Below are positions 38,971 to 48,450 of a stretch of DNA of 64,000 nucleotides, in pieces. Source of the stretch: Vibrio sp. AND4 (GTDB lineage Bacteria; Pseudomonadota; Gammaproteobacteria; Enterobacterales; Vibrionaceae); NCBI RefSeq assembly GCF_000171815.1, contig NZ_ABGR01000002.1:496001-560000 (forward strand), written 5' to 3'. Below the pieces are notes generated by a model, which saw only the letters and a list, made by a program, of their open reading frames with translations, was not told the origin of the DNA and ran no database searches. The position numbers were made by a program, and so were the translations under genes. The first letter of the stretch is position 1, and every line of letters starts with the position of its first letter.

Positions 38971-40309
38971 CAACAGGCTTTCTATAAACATTCTTAAGCG
39001 GCTTAGCATAAAAAGCCGCTTGGTACTTGCGGCAGTCGTTTGGCTTACGGCGATGATTCTCGCGGCGGGCATAACCATCCCAACCCAAGTCTACCGATAT
39101 ATGGTGGATGACACTCGCTCCCAACTCAATGTCTATATGGACGAGATTGCAGCCCAACTCGAAGTCGATAGCAAAGGGCGTCTGAGTCTCTTAACTCACC
39201 TTTCAGACCCGAGATTCAACCGCCCATACAGCGGCCTGTACTGGAGTGCTTCAACAAAAACGAGTTTAGAACGTTCGCGTTCTCTCTGGGATAAAAAAAT
39301 TGAATTCAAAGGGTTAAATAAAGATGCTTTTGGTGCTCGAGATGAAAAACTCATTACGCTAAAGAAAAAGCTCTATCTACCTGATTATGATGGCTCTATC
39401 GATGTCATTATTGGTATCGATCAAAACCCAATAGAAGACACGATTCAGTCCTTAACTGGGCAAATTTGGATCATTTTAGGATTGCTATTTGCTGGTGTTC
39501 TTGCGGTTATCTTACTGCAAATTGCCTGGTCATTAAGCCCACTGACCAAACTGCAAAAAGAATTGGCAGAGCTCAAATCAGGCAATAAGAAAGGGTTGGA
39601 AGAAGACTACCCTAAAGAAATATCGCCTTTGATTTCCGACCTAAATGCGCTGCTTTTCCACTATCAAGAACTGCTTGAACGAGCACGTAATCATGCAGGT
39701 AATCTATCTCACGCACTGAAGACACCACTTTCGGTTTTAAAAAACGAAGTGCAAGACTTGGTGCCAGAAGAGCAAAAACGCTTGAACGCGCCAATCACCC
39801 AGATCCAACAACACATTGATTACCACTTAGGCCGTGCTCGTATGGCCGGTTCAATGAATATCCTTTCCGTAAAATCAAACCCTTCGGAACGTGTTGATGC
39901 CATCTCAATGGCGTTTGACAAAGTGTACGCGCATCGTGATATCACATTGATAAACGAGCTTGATACTGAGTTGACCGTTGCCGTTGAAAAAACCGACCTT
40001 GACGAGATGCTGGGTAACTTACTTGAGAATGGCTACAAGTGGACAAACAGCATTATCCGTGTTCATTCAACGCTAGAAAAAGACAATATCCATATCATAG
40101 TCGAGGACAACGGGCCCGGTATTCCTGCCGAGCAGTTATGCAAAGTGATAAAGCGTGGTTACCGACTCGATGAAACAACGCCAGGTTCTGGTTTAGGTTT
40201 AAACATTGTCAGTGAAATGGCGCACAGTTACCGCGGCCAGCTTGAACTATCAGAGAGTAAAATGGGCGGTTTAAAAGCCACCTTAATTCTGCAAAAAGGT
40301 CGCTCTTAG
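38960..40309 (+). CDS. Sensor histidine kinase, partner of the upstream regulator
   Basis: The protein has 449 residues. Helices near 20-45 and 170-195 bracket a periplasmic sensor of about 120 residues. A short HAMP-like linker leads to H251 in NLSHALKTPLSVLKNE, the phosphorylated histidine. The ATPase domain has an N box (GNLLENGYKW), DNGPGIP and GSGLGLNIV. The layout is PhoQ-like. The signal is unknown; the neighbouring acidic PepSY protein hints at a cation or envelope signal (inference). Confidence 0.92.
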   Translation: MPNNNRLSINILKRLSIKSRLVLAAVVWLTAMILAAGITIPTQVYRYMVDDTRSQLNVYMDEIAAQLEVDSKGRLSLLTHLSDPRFNRPYSGLYWSASTKTSLERSRSLWDKKIEFKGLNKDAFGARDEKLITLKKKLYLPDYDGSIDVIIGIDQNPIEDTIQSLTGQIWIILGLLFAGVLAVILLQIAWSLSPLTKLQKELAELKSGNKKGLEEDYPKEISPLISDLNALLFHYQELLERARNHAGNLSHALKTPLSVLKNEVQDLVPEEQKRLNAPITQIQQHIDYHLGRARMAGSMNILSVKSNPSERVDAISMAFDKVYAHRDITLINELDTELTVAVEKTDLDEMLGNLLENGYKWTNSIIRVHSTLEKDNIHIIVEDNGPGIPAEQLCKVIKRGYRLDETTPGSGLGLNIVSEMAHSYRGQLELSESKMGGLKATLILQKGRS

Positions 40310-40466
40310 TTTCCTACATTAATCACGACTTACCTAAAATTTTAGCCGTGCTCTCAAATGTTTTTCCTGCGCTAATACTGGGCACTGACTTAATGAGGTT
40401 GGTATTATAGGTGAATGCTTGAATTTTTGGTCATTTAGGTACAATTTTTGTTGCTGAATGAGGTGC

Positions 40467-40579
40467 CGAGTGATAGTATCCGCGCTCGCTTGAACAGTTC
40501 CTGTATCAAGCTTTACCACAGACACAAGGTCGCGTTGTGTCTGTGAAGTTTTATTTTTACTAATTTGAGAGTAAATACT
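40467..40579 (+). promoter_or_regulatory. Structured leader of rplY
   Basis: A perfect 10-bp hairpin, CACAGACACA / TGTGTCTGTG with a 9-nt loop, occupies 40517-40545. Separately, ATAGTAT at 40473-40479 can pair with ATACTAT at 40575-40581, which includes the start codon's first bases, and the ribosome site is GAGAGTA at 40567-40573. Closing the long-range pair would hide the start. Many ribosomal-protein leaders imitate the rRNA site of the protein; GAGAGTA also occurs in 5S rRNA loop E, which L25 binds. Confidence 0.5.
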
Positions 40580-40858
40580 ATGAAATTCGAAGCAGTAGTA
40601 CGTACTGAAGTAGGTAAAGGTGCGAGCCGCCGCCTACGTCACGCTGGCAAATTCCCTGCAGTTGTATACGGCGGTGAAGCTGAAGCAGTGGCTATCGTTC
40701 TTGACCACAACGATATCGTTAACCAAATGGACAAGCCTGAGTTTTACGAAGCTATCGTTCTAGTGATTGACGGCGCTGAAGTTAAAGTTAAGCCTCAAGA
40801 CGTTCAACGTCACGCGTTCAAGCCAAAAGTTGAGCACATGGACTTCATCCGTATCTAA
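40580..40858 (+). CDS. rplY: Ribosomal protein L25
   Basis: The protein has 92 residues (E. coli 94), the short L25 form without the Ctc domain. [20 protein letters not shown] at the N-terminus is characteristic, as is FPAVVYGG. L25 binds loop E of 5S rRNA in the 50S subunit. The start at 40580 is preferred over the frame opening at 40565. A strong terminator follows, so it is monocistronic. Confidence 0.97.
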   Translation: MKFEAVVRTEVGKGASRRLRHAGKFPAVVYGGEAEAVAIVLDHNDIVNQMDKPEFYEAIVLVIDGAEVKVKPQDVQRHAFKPKVEHMDFIRI

Positions 40859-40943
40859 TTCCCTACCAAGGAATTAACGGATAAAATCCAAACCTTTTGC
40901 ATAAAGATGATCGGCCTTACCAACCGTGATATCTAAAAAATTT

Positions 40944-40979
40944 CAAAACCCCGGAGACTTACCAGCTCCGGGGTTTTAC
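40944..40979 (+). terminator. Intrinsic terminator after rplY
   Basis: Long stem AAAACCCCGGAG / CTCCGGGGTTTT with an 11-nt loop. Confidence 0.92.
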
Positions 40980-41591
40980 TATTTAAAGGGCAAAAAACGA
41001 AATAAAAGATAAGGTATCCCCTTCTATTTATCCTCTCTCTATTCTTCGTGATAGATAACCTGTTCAGCCAGTACTCAGCAACAAGCCCTCATCCACTTTC
41101 TATGTCAATGGTTAAAGTAATTCGGCGAACTTTTACCCACAGCGATAGTCACAGTAAGAGCATTGTAAAAAACACAGCGCAGACTCGATAGCACTCAACA
41201 AGAGCAATCGGTTTCTTGCCTCGGTGCAATTGTTTTTTGATCGTCTTCCCCCTAGCTTTCCGTATTAAAAACTATAACAATTTGTTTCTAATCAGTTGAA
41301 AAACCACGCCATTGATAAAATAACCACCAAATATCGCTTCATTTCCCACCACAAGCCCTAATTGGTTCATAACCTCGAAATATATTCAGTTAATTTAATC
41401 ACAAACATTAACACCCAACCTAAAACCCGATGCCTAAATACGATTTCTGTTTATTTATCGACATCCCTAGCAGCCCTACCAACTCAAGTATTCGATAGAA
41501 TTGTAAATAAGATATGGATCACTAAAGTTTCACACCAATTCCGTATATTGCACGCCGTAATAAAAGCAAAATCACAGAGAAAGGATCCCTT
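40980..41591. other. Long non-coding gap before the nucleotidase
   Basis: Over 600 AT-rich bases. An ORF at 41362-41595 has no ribosome site and low-complexity content, so I do not call it. I see no clear repeat, riboswitch or orphan terminator. The promoter of the nucleotidase gene should lie in the right half. Confidence 0.4.
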
Positions 41592-43286
41592 ATGACGTTT
41601 TACAAATCCCTTTTGGTACTTTCAGTCGGCGCAGCGCTCGCAGGATGTGGCTCAGACAGCGACAGCTCTCCGGTAACTTGTGACACCGCAGACTCATGCA
41701 CTAAGTTCACCATTCTACATACCAATGATAATCATGGTCGCTTCTGGCACAATAAAGATGGCGAGTATGGTATGGCTGCACGTAAAACACTGATTGATAA
41801 AATGCGCCAAGACATCGCAGCAAACGGCGGCTCATCTCTGCTTCTCTCTGGTGGTGACATCAATACTGGTATTCCTGAGTCTGATCTGCAAGATGCTGAG
41901 CCGGACTTCTTGGGAATGAGTGATATTGGCTACGATGCAATGGCAGTTGGTAACCACGAGTTTGATAACCCTCTTAGCATTCTGGAAAAGCAGCGTGTTT
42001 GGGCCAATTTCCCTATGCTTGCTGCCAACATTTACGATAAAAACGGCGATCGCTACTTTAAGCCTTATGAAATTTTTGAGCTTGGAGACCTTCGTGTTGC
42101 TGTGGTTGGTATGACAACGGAAGATACAGCCAAAATTGGTAACCCCGAGTTTATCTCTGAGCTAACATTCACCAAGCCTACGGAAGAAATGCCGAAGGTC
42201 ATTGCGGAAATCAAAGAAACTTACAAAGACGACCCTATCGATTTCATTTTCGCCACAACACATATGGGCCACTACGAAAATGGTCAGCATGGTTCAAATG
42301 CCCCAGGGGATGTCGCAATGGCTAAAGCTGTCGAACACGGGCAACTAGCTGCTATCTTTGGTGGACACTCTCAAAATCCAGTGTGTATGGAGCCAAATGG
42401 CTCTGGGTACGCAGATTTCAAACCAGGTGATGACTGTAAACCAGATCAACAAAACGGTACTTACATCATGCAAGCACATGAATGGGGTAAATACGTTGGT
42501 AAAGCTGACTTCGAATATTATGACGGCAAACTTCACCTCGCGGGTTATGAGTTGGTCCCGGTTAACCTAAAACGTAAAAACGAAGCAGGTGAACTAGAGT
42601 TCATTGGCACTGAAATCCAGCCAGATCTCGCACTTCAAGGACGTCTGCAATACTTCCAGGATAAAGGACAAGCAGAGTTAGATAAGGTCATTGCTACTTC
42701 TGACGGTAAGTTAGAGGGCGACCGTGCTGTTGTACGCTATCAACAGACTAACTTAGGTCGTCTGATTGCAACCGCTCATCAGGAAAACCAAAATGCAGAT
42801 TTTGCTGTGATGAACTCAGGCGGGGTTCGTGCTTCAATTGACGGCCCTGAAATTGCTTACCGACATGTACTCACCGTTCAGCCATTTGGTAACACGGTCA
42901 CCTTAGCCTCAATGACGGGGGCTCAAGTAGTCGAATACTTGAATGTAGTCGCTACAATGCAACGTGGTTCCGGTGCATACGCACAGATAGCAGGTCTCGA
43001 TATGACTGTTGACTGCACTGCCAAGCAAGTTGAAATCAGTAAGATCAATGGTAAAGATTTCGACATAGCAGCCACTTACAGGTTTACGGTGCCAAGTTTC
43101 AACGCAGCAGGCGGAGACGGTTACCCAGTGCTAAATGTAATTAACACCGGTAATGTTGATGCAGAAGTAATGTACAGCTATTTGGAAACGCTGGGCACAG
43201 TACAAGTAAACAATTACCAGCCTCAAGGCGAAATCGTTTACACTAATTCAGACAGCCCGCTTGGCTGTGAAATTGCAGCGGAGTAA
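41592..43286 (+). CDS. UshA/NutA-family 5'-nucleotidase lipoprotein
   Basis: The protein has 564 residues. A lipoprotein signal ends at C19 (AALAGC). The metallophosphatase domain shows LHTNDNHGRF, LLSGGDINTG, GNHEFDNP, THMGHYENG and GGHSQNP. The C-terminal nucleotidase domain has MNSGGVR, VLTVQPFGNTV and FNAAGGDGYPV. It hydrolyses extracytoplasmic nucleotides to nucleosides and phosphate. It differs clearly from the classical NutA of V. parahaemolyticus as I remember it (shorter N-terminus, different tail), so I read it as a paralogue. An AAAGGATCCCTT ribosome site precedes the ATG. Confidence 0.88.
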   Translation: MTFYKSLLVLSVGAALAGCGSDSDSSPVTCDTADSCTKFTILHTNDNHGRFWHNKDGEYGMAARKTLIDKMRQDIAANGGSSLLLSGGDINTGIPESDLQDAEPDFLGMSDIGYDAMAVGNHEFDNPLSILEKQRVWANFPMLAANIYDKNGDRYFKPYEIFELGDLRVAVVGMTTEDTAKIGNPEFISELTFTKPTEEMPKVIAEIKETYKDDPIDFIFATTHMGHYENGQHGSNAPGDVAMAKAVEHGQLAAIFGGHSQNPVCMEPNGSGYADFKPGDDCKPDQQNGTYIMQAHEWGKYVGKADFEYYDGKLHLAGYELVPVNLKRKNEAGELEFIGTEIQPDLALQGRLQYFQDKGQAELDKVIATSDGKLEGDRAVVRYQQTNLGRLIATAHQENQNADFAVMNSGGVRASIDGPEIAYRHVLTVQPFGNTVTLASMTGAQVVEYLNVVATMQRGSGAYAQIAGLDMTVDCTAKQVEISKINGKDFDIAATYRFTVPSFNAAGGDGYPVLNVINTGNVDAEVMYSYLETLGTVQVNNYQPQGEIVYTNSDSPLGCEIAAE

Positions 43287-43317
43287 GTACAAGCCCTGAC
43301 AGACTGAACCTGAGATC

Positions 43318-43347
43318 AACTGGAGCCCAAGTAGCTCCAGTTTTTTT
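43318..43347 (+). terminator. Intrinsic terminator
   Basis: Stem AACTGGAG / CTCCAGTT with a 9-nt loop and T7 run, after the nucleotidase gene. The 300 bases that follow, up to 43654, have no other gene; a TTGACA near 43502 may belong to the promoter of the small gene at 43655. Confidence 0.9.
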
Positions 43348-43654
43348 GGCTAAATCTCTGATAACTCAACTTCTGAATAAATTGTTCAAAAAACACTCAA
43401 TTATTTCATTGACGCCCCCACACCAGACTTCTATGGTTGATAGTGTCTGTCAGAAAAGCAGCCCAATTCACTGAGTAAAAATAATCTGAGTGGAGTGCTT
43501 TTGACAAAGACACAAATGGCGTAAAAACACTGCTCTCATACAATTCGTCTCTCAGACTTCAAACGAAAGCGATGGGTTTCTCCGCTCCCACTAACGAGCA
43601 GAGTTTACAAGCCAATGTACTCAAACTGCTGCCATCGAGTTCTGGAGGTCAAAA

Positions 43655-43876
43655 ATGAAACGAGCCAGCAATAGCTATAGACTGCAGATAATTAAAGAAG
43701 TGGTCACCCGTAAAGAACGTGAAGCGTGTAATGATCCAATGGCAAGATACATACATCAACTGATGGATGAATTGCCCACTAGCAAATTAGAAGTAGAACA
43801 AAACCATCGTTTCGCAGGCAGTCACTTCGACGAACAAGCTGGAGGTTGGGTAAGCGATCAATGGTCATTAAAATAG
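43655..43876 (+). CDS. Small conserved hypothetical protein
   Basis: The protein has 73 residues, is basic and probably cytosolic. The strong GGAGGT ribosome site 5 nt before the ATG supports a real gene. The middle (DPMARYIHQLMDELPTSK) looks helical. The end (HFDEQAGGWVSDQWSLK) carries two tryptophans. I do not recognise the family. It is flanked by non-coding sequence on both sides. Confidence 0.65.
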   Translation: MKRASNSYRLQIIKEVVTRKEREACNDPMARYIHQLMDELPTSKLEVEQNHRFAGSHFDEQAGGWVSDQWSLK

Positions 43877-43998
43877 CACCGAGCGCTCCGATTGTTGGGC
43901 AAGAAAATGGATAGGAATTTCCCGGCAAAATTGGAGAAGCGCGTCAAACTGTGCCGGGAGTCTTACAAGTAGATAACGATGGAAGTAAACCCAATGAC

Positions 43999-44247
43999 CT
44001 AAAACAAATCTTGTTGCGGAGAAGCGTCATCTTGAGGCAAATCTTCTTTCCCCTTCCCCGCCAATACCTTTCTTCTGTATCGTTGACGACACAACTTAAT
44101 CACATGTAGCTGTTGCGCAGGAGTGAAACTCAGCCAATTAAACCGCTCTTCTCTTTTACGCATGCATCCCTTGCAATAACCTTTGTCGTCAGAGGTACAG
44201 ACTCCAACACAAGGACTTGGGACGGTAAAAAACTCCAATTGCTCCAT
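43999..44247 (-). CDS. DUF1289 family cysteine-rich protein
   Basis: The protein has 82 residues from the ATG at 44247. The motif PSPCVGVCTSDDKGYCKGCMRKREE is split here as PCVGVC and YCKGCMR; four cysteines would bind a metal. WLSFTPAQQLHVI follows. This is the DUF1289 (YdhL-like) family; the function is unknown. The longer frame starts at a TTG. Confidence 0.85.
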   Translation of the reverse strand: MEQLEFFTVPSPCVGVCTSDDKGYCKGCMRKREERFNWLSFTPAQQLHVIKLCRQRYRRKVLAGKGKEDLPQDDASPQQDLF

Positions 44248-44461
44248 GCTCAACCCGTTCTTCTACTCACTTATTTCAGCCCATGACATTTATCATAAAA
44301 AAACGTAATAACTCTAAGTTTTCATTAAAATTAAATGCCAAGACTGGCATTTAATTTTAAAATACGCCGTGTTTAAAAACAACGAAACCATAACTGTATT
44401 TTGACAAAAACAGTGTTTTATTACCTATACTTATCTCGTTTATAAAAACGGAGTCTATAAA

Positions 44462-44905
44462 ATGAAGCTTAGCCTAAAAACGTTAGTAGCAGCAATCTCA
44501 CTTCCAGTTCTAATGACTGCATGCGCTAGCAACGGTGACAATGTGAAACAAATTACGGCTCAAGATCTACAACACCACAATTGGCAGTTGGTTCAAATCG
44601 ATGGCAAGAACATCGCTGCAGAGGAACGTCATACACCTCGCCTAGAGATTGGTGAAAACCTAACCGCAAATGGTAACGCTGGTTGCAACAATTTCTTCGG
44701 TCAAGCAGAACTGAAAGACAACCAACTACGCATCGAAAAAATGGGTATGACCATGAAGATGTGTATGGAAGACCAAATGAAGATTGAAAAAGTCATGTCT
44801 GAATCCCTGTCTGATTGGAACGACATTACTTTGACGAATAAAGGCCTAGTACTGAAGAACACGAATCACGAACTAACATTCGAATTGCGTGACTGGGTAA
44901 ACTAA
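44462..44905 (+). CDS. META domain lipoprotein, HslJ-like
   Basis: The protein has 147 residues. A lipobox (VLMTAC) ends the signal near C21. The META domain spans about residues 35-145, with HNWQLVQIDGK, the GNAGCNNFFGQ motif and MTMKMCMEDQMKIE. E. coli HslJ, of the same family, is linked to novobiocin tolerance. ACGGAGTCTATAAA gives a good ribosome site. A terminator follows. Confidence 0.87.
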   Translation: MKLSLKTLVAAISLPVLMTACASNGDNVKQITAQDLQHHNWQLVQIDGKNIAAEERHTPRLEIGENLTANGNAGCNNFFGQAELKDNQLRIEKMGMTMKMCMEDQMKIEKVMSESLSDWNDITLTNKGLVLKNTNHELTFELRDWVN

Positions 44906-44952
44906 TCCTACTTTCGTCTCTGAGACGATAATCTTTGCAGGATTACCTTTTT

Positions 44953-44978
44953 AAAAGCAGCCAAGGGCTGCTTTTTTG
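44953..44978 (+). terminator. Intrinsic terminator
   Basis: Stem AAAGCAGCC / GGGCTGCTTT with a 2-3 nt loop and T6 run, after the META lipoprotein. Confidence 0.9.
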
Positions 44979-45573
44979 TTTTAGATTTCCCTCATCAAAC
45001 TATACAACTCTCCCCAAAGCTACCCAGTTGCTTTTGGAAGTACCGAACCTCTCCGCTTGTCGTTCGTCCGCCGCCATTGTGCGTTCTCCAGCTCCAAAGC
45101 TCACCACGAAGAAATTCACCATAAAAAAGTCATCACATGAAATAATTCATCCAACAGTCAGGTCTATTTAGTTGCGATATTAAAAATATGCGATTTATCG
45201 AGAGCTACTGTTCATTTCTATGAGTTGTTCACACTTTATCCGTCAATAGGTGTCTTTTGAGGCCAAAAACTGATGCGTATTGTTATAATCTCCCAAGGAA
45301 AGAAATTCATTAAATCTATCGCCAATTATTTTATTGATAATTCAGTAATATAGATTACTATCCCTCAGAAGAAACAGAGCTCGGCGTTGTTTATACCCAT
45401 ATAACCCAAGTAACCTTGAGATGTCGGGTTCAGCAAGAATAACTTGGTTTGTAGGCGCGGAAGCGATTTCAAGGTTTAGCAGTTTTAAATTAAGAATCAA
45501 CAACAAACAATTTTCAACGCATGGCATACAGAGCGCCAAAATGAAAACCAAGATAAATAAACACGGATTACGT
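44979..45573. other. Non-coding gap before ynjB
   Basis: About 600 bases, AT-rich, containing one copy of the 50-bp palindromic repeat (45401-45450). A TTGTTATAATCTCCC near 45277 includes a TATAAT. I checked for thiamine (TPP) riboswitch signatures because ynjBCD has been proposed to import thiamine-like compounds, and saw none. Confidence 0.4.
45401..45450. repeat. Palindromic intergenic repeat, copy 1
   Basis: Imperfect palindrome: AACCCAAGT at the left, ACTTGGTTT at the right, with CTTGAGATG and TTCAGCAAGAAT between. It shares this order with copies at 50274 and 52249. Confidence 0.75.
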
Positions 45574-46731
45574 ATGAAAAAGCTAGTTAGCACCATTGGT
45601 ATTTTAGCCACCACTTTTGCCACCTCCTCTTTTGCCGCTCCTCATTCGGAAGAATGGAAAAAAATCGAACAACAAGCTGACGGTCAAACCGTTTATTTTC
45701 ATGCTTGGGGTGGCAGCCAACAGATCAACCATTATCTTCATTGGGCACGCAAAGAGCTTAAATCTCGCTACAACGTGACCCTTAATCACGTCAAAGTCAC
45801 AGATATTTCTGAAACCACTACTCGCCTCATTGCAGAAAAAGCCGCAGGCAAAAATAGCGGCGGCAGTGTTGATATGGTTTGGATCAACGGTGAAAACTTC
45901 AAATCAATGAAAGACAACCAGTTGCTATTTGGTCCTTTTGTTGAAGGCCTGCCAAATTGGCAGTACGTAGATAAAACCCTACCTGTTGACGTCGACTTCT
46001 CAGAAGCAACCGAAGGCCTAGAAGCACCATGGGGGGTAGGCCAACTGGTATTTATTCACGATGGAGAAAAGCTGGATAATCCTCCGCGATCTTATGCCGA
46101 AATGCTGAGTTACGCTAAAGCGTTTCCAAACCGTCTGACTTACCCTCGCCCGCCCGAGTTTCATGGCACCAGCTTCATGAAATCTTTGCTGATTGAGTTG
46201 AGTCATAATGATCCTGCACTGAAAAAGCCAGTGGCAGAAGAATCATTTGAAGCCTTAACACAGCCACTATGGGCATACCTAGATGAATTCCACAAAGTCG
46301 CATGGCGTGGTGGTAAGCAATTTCCAGGTGGAACTGCCGAGTCCATTCAACTGTTGGATGATGGTCAAATTGACCTAGCGGTGACCTTCAACCCAAACGC
46401 GGTTTTCTCCGCACAATCGAGCGGAAATCTTGCAGAAAGCACTAAAGCGTACGCGATGGATGCTGGCGCACTGTCTAACATTCACTTTCTTGCCATTCCT
46501 TGGAACGCAAATGCCAATGCAGGCGCACAAGTTGTTATAAACTTTTTATTAAGCCCTGAAGCGCAGTCTCGTAAAGGTGACATTAATACTTGGGGTGATC
46601 CTTCGGTGTTAGACAGCCAATACCTCACTGGCACAGCGAAGAATACGCAGCAATTTAAATCGATTAGTGAACCACACCCAAGCTGGCAAACCGCGCTAGA
46701 AAAAGCCTGGTTGAAACGTTACGGGAATTAA
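45574..46731 (+). CDS. ynjB: ABC transporter substrate-binding protein YnjB
   Basis: The protein has 385 residues (E. coli YnjB 388). The signal peptide (KKLVSTIGILATTFATSSFA) is cleaved near residue 22. The mature protein is a cluster D-like binding protein with VYFHAWGGSQQ, MVWINGENF, EAPWGVGQLVF and TFNPNAVFSAQSSG. Its substrate is not established. The frame is open to 45421, but that extension runs into the palindromic repeat and gives no signal sequence. The permease gene starts 9 bases after the stop. Confidence 0.9.
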   Translation: MKKLVSTIGILATTFATSSFAAPHSEEWKKIEQQADGQTVYFHAWGGSQQINHYLHWARKELKSRYNVTLNHVKVTDISETTTRLIAEKAAGKNSGGSVDMVWINGENFKSMKDNQLLFGPFVEGLPNWQYVDKTLPVDVDFSEATEGLEAPWGVGQLVFIHDGEKLDNPPRSYAEMLSYAKAFPNRLTYPRPPEFHGTSFMKSLLIELSHNDPALKKPVAEESFEALTQPLWAYLDEFHKVAWRGGKQFPGGTAESIQLLDDGQIDLAVTFNPNAVFSAQSSGNLAESTKAYAMDAGALSNIHFLAIPWNANANAGAQVVINFLLSPEAQSRKGDINTWGDPSVLDSQYLTGTAKNTQQFKSISEPHPSWQTALEKAWLKRYGN

Positions 46732-46740
46732 TATAAACCC

Positions 46741-48450
46741 ATGTTAAGAGCGCTGTATCTCGTCATTATCATCGTCTGTATATTACCAACCATACCGGGG
46801 CTACTCGGGGTGGTGATTTCTGCGCTTGGTTATGTCCCCCCGATAGGCCTTCATCACTTCTCAATGGATGGCTTCAATGCTGTCTTTGATTGGCATGGCG
46901 TGTCGACATCCATTGGTCTGACTTTCTATTCCGCTATTTTCAGTAGCTATCTTGCCTGTTTGATGACGTTTGCGATTCTACAGGCTTCTTGGGGGAGTCA
47001 ATTCTGGCGTAAAATTGAGATAAGTCTTTCTCCACTTCTCGCCATGCCACATGTGGCGTTTGCTATTGGTTTTGCTTTCCTATTCGCGCCTACAGGTATG
47101 GGCGTTCGAGTGCTTAACCAAGTGTTCGATTACAACCCAAATGCACAAACAGTCGATGACTTAGCACTGCTGATCAAAGACCCACACGCGTTGGGTTTGA
47201 TCATCATGCTTGCCATCAAAGAAGTCCCATTCCTACTATTGATGAGCATCCCAATTCTTCGGCAATTGAAAATCGAGAAAATTGAAAAAGTCAGCCATGC
47301 GATGGGATATAGCTCAGCACAAGCGTGGTGGAAATGCGTGTTTCCGCAGTGGTTAGCAAAACTGCGCTTCCCAATGTTGGCCGTACTCGCGTATGGCTTG
47401 TCCGTAGTTGATGTCGCGTTGATTATCGGTCCAACCAACCCACCAACCTTTGCGGTATTGGTATGGCAGTGGTTCAATGATCCAGATTTATCACTATTAC
47501 CGAGAGCGGCGGCAGGCGCCGTGGTATTGTTTGCGATTGCAAGTGTCTTGATTGGTTTTGCTCGGCTAGTGGAGTGGTTCATTACCAAGGGCTTTAAACG
47601 TTGGCAATACTCTGGTCGCAGTGGTGTCTGTCTGCCCGGAAAAATGCTTTTCTCCTTGGTTGCCCTCCTGGCAATGTTGATGGTACCGCTGATGGTGATA
47701 TGGAGCTTTGCGCATCGTTGGCGCTTCCCTGATTTGTTGCCAAGCCGCTATAGTCTGCGTTTTTGGGAATACGAATGGCAAAACATTCTTGGCACATTAG
47801 GGCAGAGCATGCTCATCGCTATGATCAGTGCATCTATCGCTCTTGTTCTAGCGCTGATTGCTCATGAATACCGACTGCGTTACCGCTGGCAGGTGCCGGG
47901 GTACATCATAGCCGTGCCAATGTTGATCCCTCAACTCTCCGTGTTATTTGGCATGCAGGTTGTCACGCTGTATCTCGGCAGCAACGCGTACTTCTTCTGG
48001 GTATGTTGGGCGCATGTCTTCTTCGCTTTCCCGCTTGTTTATCTGTCTTTGGATGGTCCATGGCGTAGCTTCGATAATGGGTTAACTCGCGTTGCCTTAA
48101 GCCTTGGTAAATCACCAATGCGGGCATGGCTAAAAGTGAAGCTACCGATTATCCTGCCTGCTATTGCTTTCGCTTGGGCGGTTGGCATCAGTGTAAGCTT
48201 ATCGCAATATCTACCAACACTGGTGTTAGGTGCTGGCCGCATCAGCACGATAACAACAGAAGCGGTCGCGCTATCAAGTGGATTTGATCGCCGTGTCACC
48301 GCGATCTACGCAATCTGGCAAGCGCTATTGCCGTTAATGTTCTTCTCTTTTGCGATTTTACTTAGCCGTTTACACGTTAAGTATCGCAGGCTGTCTATAA
48401 AAGGTTTACTACCGAATGAGTCTTTGTCTCGAAAACCTCGCCATCCTTAA
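46741..48450 (+). CDS. ynjC: ABC transporter permease YnjC
   Basis: The protein has 569 residues with about 12 helices, made of two fused binding-protein-dependent permease units. Each has an EAA-like loop: SHAMGYSSAQAWWKCVFPQW near residue 185 and VALSLGKSPMRAWLKVKLP near 455. It forms the channel of the YnjBCD importer. The ynjD ATPase start lies 35 bases inside its 3' end. Confidence 0.9.
   Translation: MLRALYLVIIIVCILPTIPGLLGVVISALGYVPPIGLHHFSMDGFNAVFDWHGVSTSIGLTFYSAIFSSYLACLMTFAILQASWGSQFWRKIEISLSPLLAMPHVAFAIGFAFLFAPTGMGVRVLNQVFDYNPNAQTVDDLALLIKDPHALGLIIMLAIKEVPFLLLMSIPILRQLKIEKIEKVSHAMGYSSAQAWWKCVFPQWLAKLRFPMLAVLAYGLSVVDVALIIGPTNPPTFAVLVWQWFNDPDLSLLPRAAAGAVVLFAIASVLIGFARLVEWFITKGFKRWQYSGRSGVCLPGKMLFSLVALLAMLMVPLMVIWSFAHRWRFPDLLPSRYSLRFWEYEWQNILGTLGQSMLIAMISASIALVLALIAHEYRLRYRWQVPGYIIAVPMLIPQLSVLFGMQVVTLYLGSNAYFFWVCWAHVFFAFPLVYLSLDGPWRSFDNGLTRVALSLGKSPMRAWLKVKLPIILPAIAFAWAVGISVSLSQYLPTLVLGAGRISTITTEAVALSSGFDRRVTAIYAIWQALLPLMFFSFAILLSRLHVKYRRLSIKGLLPNESLSRKPRHP

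Noticed and set aside
41362..41595. 77-codon frame before the nucleotidase gene
   Set aside because: No ribosome site, AT-rich low-information protein, and overlap with the start of a well-supported gene.
45421..45573. Longer N-terminus for ynjB
   Set aside because: It begins inside the palindromic repeat and would bury the signal peptide.
44979..45573. TPP riboswitch before ynjB
   Set aside because: The conserved CUGAGA and following thi-box sequences are absent.
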